Below the pieces are notes generated by a model that was not told the origin of the DNA, searched no databases, and was given only the letters and a program-made list of their open reading frames with translations. DNA of 64,000 nucleotides from Moorena sp. SIOASIH (GTDB taxonomy: Bacteria > Cyanobacteriota > Cyanobacteriia > Cyanobacteriales > Coleofasciculaceae). The position numbers and the translations under genes are program-made. This document shows, one piece after another, positions 42,718-52,117 of this stretch. The number at the start of each line of letters is the position of its first letter. The first letter of the stretch is position 1. The stretch lies in the NCBI RefSeq assembly GCF_010671925.1, contig NZ_JAAHIH010000003.1, positions 1,364,001 to 1,428,000 on the forward strand, in the 5' to 3' direction.

Positions 42718-43731
42718 TCAACCCCCAGCTTCAGCGTGGGAGCTATCCACTTCTATATTTTTGGGATTAGTTACCATCCCTGATAGTGCCAAGGATTGCC
42801 CGTGCCATGCTACTGAGCCAAACAAGGGCAAAATCTGCCTACAGAAGGCTTCCGTTGCTTTGGAAAGGTAACGATTGGGGTTAATCACCAAAGACAATAC
42901 CCGTTTAACCACTACTCCCTCTATTTTTGCCCTGTGTAGCACCCCCATTTGTAATTCTTTTTCAATAGCTGTAATCGATACAAAGGCAGCTCCTAGTCCT
43001 GACTGTACTGCATTCTTAATCGCTTCAATGGAGTTAAGTTCCATCTCCACCTTAAACCGTTTAGCATCAATGCCACTGCGACCTAATACCTGGTCAATTA
43101 CCTTACGGATGGTGGATTGGGAGTCCAAGGCAATAAACTGTAACTTATACAGGTCCTCTTTTTGGATCTTCTCCAAAGAAGCCATGGGATGAAATGCGGG
43201 CAAGATTAGTACTAGCTCATCTTCAGCATAAGGACTAATGGTCAAGGTTTCCTGAAGTTCTAGGGGAACTTCACCACCAATAATGGCCAAATCCACCAGT
43301 CCATTGGCTACACCCCAGGAAGTGCGGCGAGTGGAGTGAACCTGTAATTGTACTGTCACTTCAGGATAGTGTTGTCGGAACATACCAAGCATCCGAGGTA
43401 GTAGATAGGTTCCGGTAGTTTGAGATGCACCAATAATTAAGGTACCACCTTGGAGACTTTGTAAGTCGTCAATGGCTCGGCAGGTTTCCTGGCATAGAGC
43501 CAGAATTTTTTCCCCATAGTCCAACAGCAGGTGTCCAGCTTCCGTCAGTTGGGCACGGCGTCCACCCCTGTCAAATAACGGCACCTCTAACTGTCGCTCT
43601 AAATTTTGTACTTGCAGGCTGATAGCAGGTTGGCTTACGTATAGACTATCAGCAGCACGCTTGAAACTCCCCTCAGTAGCGATCGCTTTGAGTATACGGA
43701 GTTGATCGAGAGAAAAAGGAAGGTCAGACAT
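42718..43731 (-). CDS. rbcR: LysR-type regulator RbcR (Ycf30)
   Basis: This is a LysR family transcription factor of the RbcR/Ycf30 type, which controls RuBisCO and carbon-metabolism genes. The N-terminal winged helix is LDQLRILKAIATEGSFKRAA with DSLYVSQPAISLQVQNLERQ, and VPLFDRGGRRAQLTEAG is the typical continuation. The effector domain includes TLIIGASQTTGTYLLPRML and LVDLAIIGGEVP. The 337 residues include a C-terminal tail (about 19 residues) that runs into dispersed-repeat DNA and is probably a species-specific extension. The gene is divergent from nnrU and near ndhF-ndhD, an arrangement I recall from other cyanobacteria. Confidence 0.93.
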   Translation of the reverse strand: MSDLPFSLDQLRILKAIATEGSFKRAADSLYVSQPAISLQVQNLERQLEVPLFDRGGRRAQLTEAGHLLLDYGEKILALCQETCRAIDDLQSLQGGTLIIGASQTTGTYLLPRMLGMFRQHYPEVTVQLQVHSTRRTSWGVANGLVDLAIIGGEVPLELQETLTISPYAEDELVLILPAFHPMASLEKIQKEDLYKLQFIALDSQSTIRKVIDQVLGRSGIDAKRFKVEMELNSIEAIKNAVQSGLGAAFVSITAIEKELQMGVLHRAKIEGVVVKRVLSLVINPNRYLSKATEAFCRQILPLFGSVAWHGQSLALSGMVTNPKNIEVDSSHAEAGG

Positions 43732-43811
43732 AGGGCTAAACCATCAACAGAAAGGAGCCAGCTGAAATCGACACTAACATAACCAGGACTCAAATTCTTG
43801 CTCTTTTTTGC

Positions 43812-43817
43812 TATAAT
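43812..43817 (+). promoter_or_regulatory. Extended -10 promoter of nnrU
   Basis: TGCTATAATAGAG holds a perfect TATAAT preceded by TG one base away (extended -10). No good -35 is seen. It lies 33 bp before the nnrU start and in the divergent region next to rbcR, so RbcR could act on it. Confidence 0.5.
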
Positions 43818-43849
43818 AGAGCGTTATTTCCCATCTATCACCCTTGCCT

Positions 43850-44566
43850 ATGGTATTTCCAAATTGGCTGAGTGTCAGCCACTTTGTCATGTTTGGGTTG
43901 CTATTGACTTTTGCTATCGCTCATAGTGGTTTAGCCGCCCTGCGTTCATTGGGTGAACAAAGAATTGGTCCAAGGCTTTATCGTATTGTCTTTGCTTTAG
44001 TGAGTCTTCCGCTAGCAGTTGTATTAATTATTTACTTTTTGAACCATCGGTATGATGGTCTACAGTTGTGGCTCCTTCAGGACCTGCCAGGGATGAAGTC
44101 ATTAGTATGGGGGCTTTCAGGGATTTCGTTCTTGTTTCTTTATCCAGCTACATTTAATTTATTGGAAATTGCTGCGATTCAAAAGCCCCAAGTCCATCTG
44201 TATGAGTCTGGCATTATGCGGGTTACCAGGCATCCCCAAATGGTAGGACAAGTAATATGGTGTATTGCCCATACCCTCTGGATTGGTAGCACCTTTACCC
44301 TATTGACCTCCGTGGGATTAATTCTCCACCATCTTTTCGCTGTCTGGCATGGAGACCGCCGGTTGAAGGCACGGCATGGAGAAGCCTTTTGTGCACTCAA
44401 AGCTCGCACATCGGTAATCCCTTTTTTGGCAATTATCCAGGGACGTCAATTCCTGAAATGGCAAGAGTTTGTTCGTCCGGCATACCTAGGAGTCATCGGT
44501 TTTACTGGGCTGTTGTGGTGGGTACATCCCCTCATGATTACAGCTGTAGCCCAAGTAAATTGGTAA
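43850..44566 (+). CDS. NnrU family membrane protein
   Basis: This 238-residue integral membrane protein of the NnrU family is related to the isoprenylcysteine methyltransferase-like group. In plants and algae the relative Z-ISO isomerises 15-cis zeta-carotene. Five to six hydrophobic segments are visible: FVMFGLLLTFAIAHSGLAAL, IVFALVSLPLAVVLIIYFL, GLSGISFLFLYPATFNLLE. The conserved RVTRHPQMVGQVIWCIAHTL carries the heme/metal-binding His candidates. The ATG at 43850 follows a -10 element. In cyanobacteria this gene commonly sits between rbcR and ndhF. Confidence 0.88.
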   Translation: MVFPNWLSVSHFVMFGLLLTFAIAHSGLAALRSLGEQRIGPRLYRIVFALVSLPLAVVLIIYFLNHRYDGLQLWLLQDLPGMKSLVWGLSGISFLFLYPATFNLLEIAAIQKPQVHLYESGIMRVTRHPQMVGQVIWCIAHTLWIGSTFTLLTSVGLILHHLFAVWHGDRRLKARHGEAFCALKARTSVIPFLAIIQGRQFLKWQEFVRPAYLGVIGFTGLLWWVHPLMITAVAQVNW

Positions 44567-44653
44567 TTTAAGACATTTCTGTTGTTCAGATGATCCCGAT
44601 TCGATGTAGCATGATCCCAAACAAATCTAAAAACCCTTATATTTCAAAAAATC

Positions 44654-45085
44654 ATGGTATTGTCTGTTGATGAACGGACGTTTTCAAAAACAGTTTTAGA
44701 CTCTTCTGAGCCAGTTATCGTTGATTTCTGGGCTCCTTGGTGTGGAGTTTGCCGGTTTGTTCACCCCATACTTGAGGAATTCCAAACTCAAGGAAGCAAT
44801 TATGTCAAGGTTGTCAGAGTAAACGCCGATAACAATCTCAAGCTTGCCAATACCTATCGACTCAAGACCCTACCGACATTGCTATTCTTTGAGCAAGGTC
44901 AGTTGGTCTCACGAATAGAAGGTTTCCAAGGTCGGGATGAGCTGCTCAGGGAAATTGCCAGGCTGCTCAAATCACACTGCCAATACCCAGATTTGACCAA
45001 GGAGTTGGATAAAAGGCAGCGCCAAGGTTTGAAATCTTTTTCGGCCAATATTTCCTCAAGAGAAGTTCTAGGTATTAGGTATTAG
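44654..45085 (+). CDS. Thioredoxin
   Basis: This is a thioredoxin with the active site FWAPWCGVCRFVHP, so the usual CGPC is CGVC. The domain occupies residues 1-108 (SVDERTFSKTVLDSSEPVIV, VVRVNADNNLKLANTYRLKT, LPTLLFFEQGQ). Residues 109-143 are an extra basic, Lys/Arg-rich tail whose last codons run into a 7-bp repeat tract (TTAGGTA), so the true stop may have been altered by repeat expansion. It should be cytosolic and reduce protein disulfides. Confidence 0.9.
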   Translation: MVLSVDERTFSKTVLDSSEPVIVDFWAPWCGVCRFVHPILEEFQTQGSNYVKVVRVNADNNLKLANTYRLKTLPTLLFFEQGQLVSRIEGFQGRDELLREIARLLKSHCQYPDLTKELDKRQRQGLKSFSANISSREVLGIRY

Positions 45086-45111
45086 GTATTAGGTATTAGG
45101 TATTAGGTATT
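45064..45111. repeat. 7-bp tandem repeat (AGGTATT)
   Basis: Six copies of AGGTATT in tandem cross the thioredoxin stop codon. One of several heptamer arrays in the window, each with a different sequence. Confidence 0.9.
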
Positions 45112-45781
45112 AGCTACAAGAGGGTAATGGTACAGAAGGAAAGCTTTTGAGAGCCTCCGTGCTTGACCAGGCGCTAGCAAACTAGGTCAGAACACTCTTA
45201 GCCATTCAACCTAAAAGCCTAGAACCTTAACTTAAACTAATTAGCGCGCCTTAACCTAATTAGCCATTGAATTGGTCATCGGTAACCAGGTTGTGGGTTT
45301 ACCCTTTCCCATGACCAATTACCGATTGCCAATTACTAATTGGTTTCTGACTCTTGTGCCTGATCTGTGCCTGTGAATTTATAAATTCTCCATTATAGCA
45401 CTTCCATGCCTAGTAATTGGCAATGGCTCCGTAACGAAAAGATAAATTTTTGTTAACTAAACTTTTTTTATTATTTTCATCAATTAGTCCGATTATCTCA
45501 TGATAATGACCCATTTTGATGAGATGTTTTGTGATCAAGATTACTAAAAAGGTTAAGATTTGTATCAGATATGAGACTAGATTGGCCTATTCAGCGGATG
45601 GCGGCTGTTGGTAGTAGTCACCGCAAGCCAATGCCGACCTTGAGTCCATGGTGTACGCTGCTATAGTGCAGTTGAGATTAAAGCGTCTGGCCTTCTACAG
45701 ACAAACAAAAAGAAAAACTTTAGACATGAGCGGTTTACAGTTTGCCAAAATAGTAACGAAATCTGAAGTAGGCTGTCTTAA
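45112..45781. other. Long leader of the ndhF-ndhD operon
   Basis: No gene is found in these 670 bp. Near 45280-45350 there are inverted TTGGTAATTGG-type sequences (TTGGTCATCGGTAACC and CAATTACCGATTGCCAATT). At 45492-45507 a perfect hairpin ATTATC-TCAT-GATAAT lies inside a longer inverted CATCAA/TTGATG frame (45478-45520), which could be a LysR-type operator given the nearby rbcR. This is only suggestive. Confidence 0.4.
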
Positions 45782-47848
45782 ATGGAACCGCTTTATCAAT
45801 ATGCCTGGCTAATCCCAGTGTTTCCCTTGGCAGGGGCAATGCTGGTTGGTCTGGGGCTAATTTCCTTCAATAGAGCAACGAACCGTCTGCGGCAGCTGTT
45901 AGCTGTATTTATTGTCTCCTTGTTGGGGGCGTCGATGGTGTTCTCCTTTGCTATACTCTGGAGTCAATTTCATGGTCATGAACCCTATCAACGCACCCTG
46001 GAGTGGGCTGCTGCTGGCAATTTTCACCTAATGATGGGCTATACCATCGATCACTTAACCGCACTGATGCTGGTAGTTGTGACCACCGTAGCTTTTCTGG
46101 TGATGATTTATACCGATGGCTACATGGCTCATGACCCTGGTTATGTGCGCTTCTATGCTTATTTAAGCTTGTTTAGTTCCTCTATGCTGGGGTTGGTGGT
46201 TTCTGCCAACCTGTTGCAAGTTTATATTTTCTGGGAACTGGTGGGAATGTGTTCCTACCTGCTAATTGGATTCTGGTATGACCGTAAGGCAGCAGCAGAT
46301 GCTTGTCAAAAAGCCTTCGTTACTAACCGTGTCGGAGACTTTGGTCTGCTGTTAGGCATGTTGGGACTCTACTGGGCAACTGGCACCTTCGACTTTGATG
46401 TCATGGGAGCCAATCTGGAAACCTTTGTCGAATCCGGTTACCTGGGTGCAGGCATGGCAGCTGTGTTCGCTGTCTTAGTGTTTCTTGGTCCGGTGGCTAA
46501 ATCCGCGCAATTTCCCCTCCACGTTTGGCTTCCTGATGCCATGGAAGGCCCAACCCCGATCTCTGCCCTAATTCACGCCGCAACCATGGTAGCCGCTGGG
46601 GTGTTTTTGATTGCCAGGATGTACCCCGTGTTTGAAGGGATTCCAGTCGCTATGACTGTGATTGCCTGGACGGGAGCATTTACCGCTTTCTTAGGGGCAA
46701 CCATTGCTATTACTCAAAATGATATTAAGAAAGGGTTAGCCTATTCAACAATGTCTCAATTGGGTTATATGGTAATGGCAATGGGCATTGGAGCCTATGG
46801 TGCTGGCTTATTTCACCTGATGACCCACGCTTATTTCAAAGCCATGCTGTTCCTCTGCTCTGGGTCAGTAATTCACGGTATGGAAGCTGTGGTTGGCCAT
46901 GACCCGATTTTAGCTCAGGATATGCGGTTAATGGGAGGCTTGCGTAAGTTTATGCCCATTACCTCCCTGACATTCCTAATTGGAACCTTGGCAATTTGTG
47001 GAATTCCCCCCTTCGCAGGGTTCTGGTCAAAAGATGAAATCTTAGGCAGTACTTTTGAAGTAAGTCCTTTCCTGTGGGGAATTGGCTGGCTGACTGCTGG
47101 AATGACTGCTTTCTATATGTTCCGGATGTATTTCTCTACCTTTGAAGGGGAATTTCGGGGCAATGAAATGGAAATCCGTCATCAACTCAAGGAAGCTGCT
47201 GGTGTAGCTGTACCTGCTTTTGGTCCTGGTGCTATGGATGTACGGGAACTTGAGGCTCAGGCTGACCATGATCACCACGACCACCACCACAGTGAGTTTC
47301 CCCATGAGTCACCCTTAACGATGACCCTACCGTTGTTAGTGTTAGCCGTGCCATCGGTACTGATTGGTTTGGTGGGAACTCCCTTTAACAACTACTTTGA
47401 GGAATTTATCCACCCAGCCAGTGAAGCCATAGCCGAAGTCGTGGCAGAAGCAGAAGCCTTTGACTGGTCAGAATTTCTGATTATGGGCGGTAGTTCTGTG
47501 GGAATCGGTCTGATTGGGATTTCCGTTGCGGTACTGATGTACTTACAGCGCAAAATTGACCCCAATGCGATCGCTAAAAAAATCCAGCCCCTATATCAGC
47601 TGTCTCTCAATAAGTGGTACTTCGATGAAATTTATGACCGGCTGTTTGTTCAGGGAAGCCGTCGATTAGCACGGCAAGTTATGGAGGTAGACTACCGTAT
47701 CGTTGATGGTGCTGTAAACCTGACTGGCTTTTTCACCCTGCTCAGTGGTGAAGCACTGAAATACGTAGAAAACGGTCGTGCCCAATTCTATGCTCTAATT
47801 GTCTTCCTCGCAGTACTGGGTTTAGTAATTGTCTCAGGTGTGAGCTGA
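45782..47848 (+). CDS. ndhF: NAD(P)H-quinone oxidoreductase subunit 5 (NdhF)
   Basis: This is a large antiporter-like membrane subunit of the thylakoid NDH-1 complex used in respiration and cyclic electron flow. The 688 residues carry about 16 membrane segments. Family landmarks are IPVFPLAGAMLVGLGLISFN, YTIDHLTALMLVVVTTVAFL, GYMAHDPGYVRFYAYLSLF, ELVGMCSYLLIGFWYDRKAA, FPLHVWLPDAMEGPTPISAL and HAATMVAAGVFLIARM. A His-rich loop (DHDHHDHHHSEF near residue 500) is normal variation. The gene is followed by ndhD after 83 bp; the pair is the NdhF1/NdhD1 type by gene order. Confidence 0.96.
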   Translation: MEPLYQYAWLIPVFPLAGAMLVGLGLISFNRATNRLRQLLAVFIVSLLGASMVFSFAILWSQFHGHEPYQRTLEWAAAGNFHLMMGYTIDHLTALMLVVVTTVAFLVMIYTDGYMAHDPGYVRFYAYLSLFSSSMLGLVVSANLLQVYIFWELVGMCSYLLIGFWYDRKAAADACQKAFVTNRVGDFGLLLGMLGLYWATGTFDFDVMGANLETFVESGYLGAGMAAVFAVLVFLGPVAKSAQFPLHVWLPDAMEGPTPISALIHAATMVAAGVFLIARMYPVFEGIPVAMTVIAWTGAFTAFLGATIAITQNDIKKGLAYSTMSQLGYMVMAMGIGAYGAGLFHLMTHAYFKAMLFLCSGSVIHGMEAVVGHDPILAQDMRLMGGLRKFMPITSLTFLIGTLAICGIPPFAGFWSKDEILGSTFEVSPFLWGIGWLTAGMTAFYMFRMYFSTFEGEFRGNEMEIRHQLKEAAGVAVPAFGPGAMDVRELEAQADHDHHDHHHSEFPHESPLTMTLPLLVLAVPSVLIGLVGTPFNNYFEEFIHPASEAIAEVVAEAEAFDWSEFLIMGGSSVGIGLIGISVAVLMYLQRKIDPNAIAKKIQPLYQLSLNKWYFDEIYDRLFVQGSRRLARQVMEVDYRIVDGAVNLTGFFTLLSGEALKYVENGRAQFYALIVFLAVLGLVIVSGVS

Positions 47849-47931
47849 GCTGCTTTGTTAATTGTTAGTTGTCTATTAACAATTAACAATTAACAATTTG
47901 CAATTTTCTTTTGACCAATGACTAGTTGACT

Positions 47932-49515
47932 ATGACAGATTTCCCCTGGCTAACAATAATTATTCTGTTTCCGATTGCGGCATCGCTTCTGATCCCCTTT
48001 CTGCCAGAAAAAAATGGGACTTGGGAGCGTTGGTACGCTTTAATTATCGGGTTAATTGATTTTGCCCTAATTGTCTATGCTTTTGTGACCCAATACGACC
48101 TGAGCAACCCAGAACTGCAACTGGTCGAAAAATACAGCTGGGTGCCTCAAATGGACTTGAATTGGTCAGTGGGTGTAGATGGCTTATCCATGCCTCTAGT
48201 GTTACTGACTGGCTTTATTACTACCCTAGCGATGCTGGCAGCTTGGCCGGTAACCTTCAAGCCTAAGCTATTCTACTTCCTGATGTTGGCAATGTACGGT
48301 GGTCAGATTGCTGTATTTGCTGTTCAGGATATGCTGTTGTTTTTCTTGGTATGGGAACTGGAGTTAATTCCGGTTTACATGCTACTGTCAATCTGGGGGG
48401 GCAAAAAGCGTCTCTATGCAGCTACCAAATTTATCCTCTACACGGCAGGGGGTTCCCTGTTTATTTTGCTAGCTGCCTTAGGCATGGCATTCTATGGGGA
48501 TACCGTAACCTTTGATATGCGATCGCTCGCTCTCAAAGATTACGCTCTCAATTTCCAGCTACTGCTTTACGGAGGCTTCCTGATTGCTTACGGGGTCAAG
48601 CTACCCATCTTCCCTCTACATACCTGGTTACCAGATGCCCACGGGGAAGCCACAGCCCCGGTACACATGCTGCTGGCTGGCATTCTGCTGAAAATGGGGG
48701 GATATGCCCTAATCCGCATGAATGCTGGGATGCTACCCGATGCCCATGCCGTGTTTGCTCCGGTATTGATAATTTTAGGGATTGTCAATATTGTCTACGC
48801 TGCCCTTACCTCCTTTGCCCAGCGTAATCTCAAGCGTAAGATTGCTTACTCATCCATTTCCCATATGGGATTTGTCTTAATTGGTATTGCTTCCTTTACC
48901 GACTTAGGCATGAGTGGGGCAGTGATGCAAATGATTTCCCACGGTTTAATTGGTGCCAGCCTATTCTTCTTAGTAGGAGCTACCTATGACCGTACCCATA
49001 CCTTGATGCTCGATGAGATGGGGGGTGTTGGTAAAAGAATGGGCAAAATGTTCGCCATGTGGACAACCTGTTCCATGGCATCCTTAGCATTACCCGGAAT
49101 GAGTGGGTTTGTGGCAGAAGTGATGGTGTTTGTTGGCTTTGCTACCAGTGATGCTTACGGTTCCTTGTTCAAGGTATTAGTGATCGTCCTGGCAGCTATC
49201 GGGGTTATCTTAACACCAGTTTACCTGCTCTCCATGCTGCGAGAGATTTTATATGGTCCGGAAAACAAGGAATTAGTTGCCCACGAAGCCTTGATTGATG
49301 CGGAACCTCGGGAAGTGTTTATTATTGCCTGTCTGTTAGTACCAATTATCGGGATTGGTTTGTATCCGAAAATTGTGACTCAGATCTATGACGCTACTAC
49401 CGTTCAGCTAACCGCACGACTCCGCAACTCTGTACCAACCTTGGTCAACGAAGCACCAGTAGCACTAGAAAATGCTCCAATAGTTTCTGTCGCTCCATCT
49501 ATTGCTCCTCGTTAG
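47932..49515 (+). CDS. ndhD: NAD(P)H-quinone oxidoreductase subunit 4 (NdhD)
   Basis: This is the second antiporter-like subunit of NDH-1, 527 residues with about 14 membrane helices. Landmarks are WSVGVDGLSMPLVLLTGFIT, VWELELIPVYMLLSIWGGKK, LPIFPLHTWLPDAHGEATAP, VHMLLAGILLKMGGYALIRM and FAQRNLKRKIAYSSISHMGF. I use the ATG at 47932; an in-frame TTG 6 bp upstream is weaker. It is co-oriented with ndhF and probably on the same message. The intergenic DNA contains AATTAACAATT repeats. Confidence 0.96.
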   Translation: MTDFPWLTIIILFPIAASLLIPFLPEKNGTWERWYALIIGLIDFALIVYAFVTQYDLSNPELQLVEKYSWVPQMDLNWSVGVDGLSMPLVLLTGFITTLAMLAAWPVTFKPKLFYFLMLAMYGGQIAVFAVQDMLLFFLVWELELIPVYMLLSIWGGKKRLYAATKFILYTAGGSLFILLAALGMAFYGDTVTFDMRSLALKDYALNFQLLLYGGFLIAYGVKLPIFPLHTWLPDAHGEATAPVHMLLAGILLKMGGYALIRMNAGMLPDAHAVFAPVLIILGIVNIVYAALTSFAQRNLKRKIAYSSISHMGFVLIGIASFTDLGMSGAVMQMISHGLIGASLFFLVGATYDRTHTLMLDEMGGVGKRMGKMFAMWTTCSMASLALPGMSGFVAEVMVFVGFATSDAYGSLFKVLVIVLAAIGVILTPVYLLSMLREILYGPENKELVAHEALIDAEPREVFIIACLLVPIIGIGLYPKIVTQIYDATTVQLTARLRNSVPTLVNEAPVALENAPIVSVAPSIAPR

Positions 49516-50126
49516 GGATTGATATTTTACAGTTGACTAGCTTGTAGAGTGGGCAAAAACAGTTCTATTGTTTTGAGTATTCGAGACTAGAGAACTTTTC
49601 CCTAGCTAGTAGGGTGGGCAAAAACAGTTCTATTGTTTTGAGTATTCGAGAGGTGCAACTATTAGCCTTATAGCTCTCTAAACCTTGTCAAACATTATCT
49701 ACTCTTTTATAATCAAATAAGTTAGTAACTTGTTTAACAAGGGAACACTACCGCCAAACGAAGAACTAAAAGCCTTGGCAGCTGGTCGTAAGTTAAGCGA
49801 CGTAAAATAATGGACTGAGTGAAGTTACAGTGCGGTTTGAGAGTAGGCACCAGAGCCTCCATTAAGAAAATTAGCGCAATGCTTTTGGCATTGCTTTGTC
49901 GGCAACAACCATGAGTTTTAACTAATGCTATACCATCGTCCTATCTGCTTGTGAGTAGGTTTGTACAGGTTAAATGTTGCACTAGATTAGTTTGCCCACC
50001 ATACTAGCGATGCAGCGCGGTCTTGGGAAGGCAGCGCGGTCTTGGGGGTCCCCCCCATGAGCGACTGCCGTGGTTTCCCCCATGAGCGACTGCATCAAGA
50101 AGTGATTAACAAATTAGCAGCTTTTA
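49516..50126. repeat. Repeat-filled region after ndhD
   Basis: No gene. A 38-bp direct repeat (GTGGGCAAAAACAGTTCTAT and onward) occurs at 49549-49586 and 49614-49651. A copy of the GCAGCGCGGTCTTGGGG dispersed repeat occupies 50009-50100. Between these lie AT-rich sequences without recognisable features. Confidence 0.75.
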
Positions 50127-50163
50127 ATGTAGGGGTAGTATGAACCAACCCCTACATTTTTTT
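50127..50163 (+). terminator. Rho-independent terminator-like hairpin
   Basis: ATGTAGGGGT pairs with ACCCCTACAT around an 11-base loop, followed by a run of seven T. It lies about 610 bp after ndhD and 110 bp before the next gene, so it would end any read-through from ndhD or from the repeat region. Confidence 0.65.
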
Positions 50164-50275
50164 ATTGCCAAAGTGTCCAAAAAGCCTTCCCTTAAAGAAG
50201 CTCTTGCCAGCGATCGCTTAACCAAAACTGACCTTAGAATAGAATAAACTCTTTTGTGCGGGAAGTAGCTAAATC

Positions 50276-50887
50276 ATGACATTCGCCACCACAGCTGTTG
50301 AAACTAATCCCATTGTGCTGAGGATGCCTCCAGCATTGGATATGGATGATGACCAATTTTTTGAGTTTTGTCAGGTTAATCGAGATTTACGTATTGAACG
50401 CACATTAGACGGAGAAATAATTGTTATGCCCCCAACAGGAGGTGAAACATCTGACAGAAATTCCGACATTAATTTTCAGCTACGGTTATGGAACCGCCAA
50501 ACAAAGCTAGGGAAAGTTTTTGAGTCTTCTTGTGGCTTTAAGCTCCCCAATGGGGCAGATCGTTCTCCTGATGCATCTTGGCTCAAGCTGGAGCGGTGGG
50601 AATCTCTGAGTAAAGAACAAAGGAAAAAATTTATTCCTCTGTGCCCAGATTTTGTGATTGAGTTGCGTTCCCCCAGTGATAGGGTAAAAGATCTCAAGGA
50701 CAAGATGGAGGAGTACATGGACAATGGTGCGAGGTTGGGGTGGTTGATTGAGCCAAATAGTCGTCGGGTGTATATTTACCGTCCTGGTGCTGATGTGGAG
50801 CAATTGGAAAATCCCGCTACGGTGAAGGGGGATGATTCGGTGCTGCCTGGTTTTGTCATGGTTATGGAAGAAATTTGGGAAGGTTGA
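50276..50887 (+). CDS. Uma2 family protein
   Basis: This 203-residue Uma2 protein is close in pattern to the one at 24714: FFEFCQVNRDLRIERTLDGE, VMPPTGGETSDRN, FKLPNGADRSPDASWLKLER, CPDFVIELRSPSD and MDNGARLGWLIEPNSRRVYI. The IELRS segment holds the E-x-(K/R) of the nuclease-like core. It stands alone between repeats, with a terminator before it and tandem GTCAGCA repeats after it. Role unknown. Confidence 0.88.
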   Translation: MTFATTAVETNPIVLRMPPALDMDDDQFFEFCQVNRDLRIERTLDGEIIVMPPTGGETSDRNSDINFQLRLWNRQTKLGKVFESSCGFKLPNGADRSPDASWLKLERWESLSKEQRKKFIPLCPDFVIELRSPSDRVKDLKDKMEEYMDNGARLGWLIEPNSRRVYIYRPGADVEQLENPATVKGDDSVLPGFVMVMEEIWEG

Positions 50888-51259
50888 GGGGTGGCACTTT
50901 CAGCCTACTCCCTTCGCTCCTCCTTATGTCAGCAGTCAGCAGTCAGCAGTCAGCAGTCAGCAGTCAGCCTAATGCTGAAGTAACAGAGATTAAAGCAATG
51001 TTTACCTGTTGTCTTGATGCAGCGCGGTCATGGGGGAAACCACGGCAGTTGCTCATGGGGGGAACCCCCTTTGGCGGCACTGCCTCCCCAAGACCGCGCT
51101 GCATCGCTTATTCAAAAGCATCTCAAGTAGTGTGCGCGTAGGGCATAAGCTGAATGCTAATAGCTGTTCGCGTAGCGTGCGCGTAGCGCTAATCGCTGAC
51201 CGCTGATAGCTGATAGCTGATGGCTGAATACTTACCTCCTTATCCAAAACTGACGTTAG
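50888..51259. repeat. Mixed repeats: CAGTCAG heptamers and dispersed elements
   Basis: Tandem CAGTCAG units lie at 50934-50966, an inverted copy of the GCAGCGCGGTCTTGGGG repeat at 51017-51107, and TTCGCGTAGCGTGCGCGTAG and GCTGATAGCTGATAGCTGAT tracts at 51165-51225. No gene is supported here. Confidence 0.8.
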
Positions 51260-52009
51260 TTAGTGTTGGACTCTGTAATTAACCTCTTCTACTGATATAC
51301 TCAACGCTTCAGCTATCTGTTCCACACTCACTCCTAATCCTAATAAATGGGAAATAGCTTTCTGTAGTGCTTGTTCAGTTTGCTGTAGTGCTTGTTCAGC
51401 TTCCTGATAAGCCATGTCCAGTTCTTGAAAGTTTAATAGCTTTTTACCTAACTTTGGATCGAAAAACTCTAATTTTCCCTGATGCACTTGAAGTTCTAGA
51501 CCTAAAACTTCACTGTAAATGGAGAAATCTTCATCTCCTAAAGGTTTGCTAGCTATAGGCTCATAGTTTCCCTCCACCAGACGTAATCCTTTCAGGGGTG
51601 GTTGGAGATAATCTTCCACAGGGTCATACTGCATATATTCTAATACTCCCATATCTTGGTATGTTTGGCGATTAAACCTTTGATCAGTTCCCTTAGTATT
51701 TATTGAAGTTACTTCTAAGATCCAACTCGGAAAATTTCCGCCTTCTTCCCAAACTTTGTAGTGTTTTCGTAGTTTATTTTCTACTCCGAAAATTACAAAT
51801 ACATCAGGCTCGATTACGGCATCATATATGCCTTCTAGGTAGTAAATCGATAAGTTACCGGAAACATAAACATCGTCTCGATTTTTGAAATAGTTTTTCA
51901 AGGCTTCTACGCCATAAATGATATAATCTCGGTTAGGGTCACTTTCTGCCATTGGTGTACCATTAGTATTGCGGTAGAAAAATTTAGGTTTTAATTGCTC
52001 ATTAGTCAT
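51260..52009 (-). CDS. Uma2 family protein with coiled-coil tail
   Basis: The 249-residue protein has an Uma2 domain (ESDPNRDYIIYGVEALKNYF, DVYVSGNLSIYYLEG, EPDVFVIFGVENK, PSWILEVTS) and a C-terminal helical tail rich in QQTEQALQ, ending with LLGLGVSVEQIAEALSISVE, which looks like a small helix-turn-helix. It is a close paralog of the next gene (52118-52936), in the same direction and 108 bp apart, an old tandem duplication. Function unknown. Confidence 0.85.
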   Translation of the reverse strand: MTNEQLKPKFFYRNTNGTPMAESDPNRDYIIYGVEALKNYFKNRDDVYVSGNLSIYYLEGIYDAVIEPDVFVIFGVENKLRKHYKVWEEGGNFPSWILEVTSINTKGTDQRFNRQTYQDMGVLEYMQYDPVEDYLQPPLKGLRLVEGNYEPIASKPLGDEDFSIYSEVLGLELQVHQGKLEFFDPKLGKKLLNFQELDMAYQEAEQALQQTEQALQKAISHLLGLGVSVEQIAEALSISVEEVNYRVQH

Positions 52010-52117
52010 TGGTCATTCAGCAAGGGAGTAGGGAGTAGGGAGTAGGGAGTAGGGAATAGGGAACAGGAAATAGGTAAGGGGGAATAACCAATTTAAATGC
52101 CCATTAGCTTAATAGGG

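Noticed and set aside
45112..45781. tRNA or other structured RNA in the ndhF leader
   Set aside because: I looked for a cloverleaf and TTCGA-type T-loop and found none; only inverted repeats.
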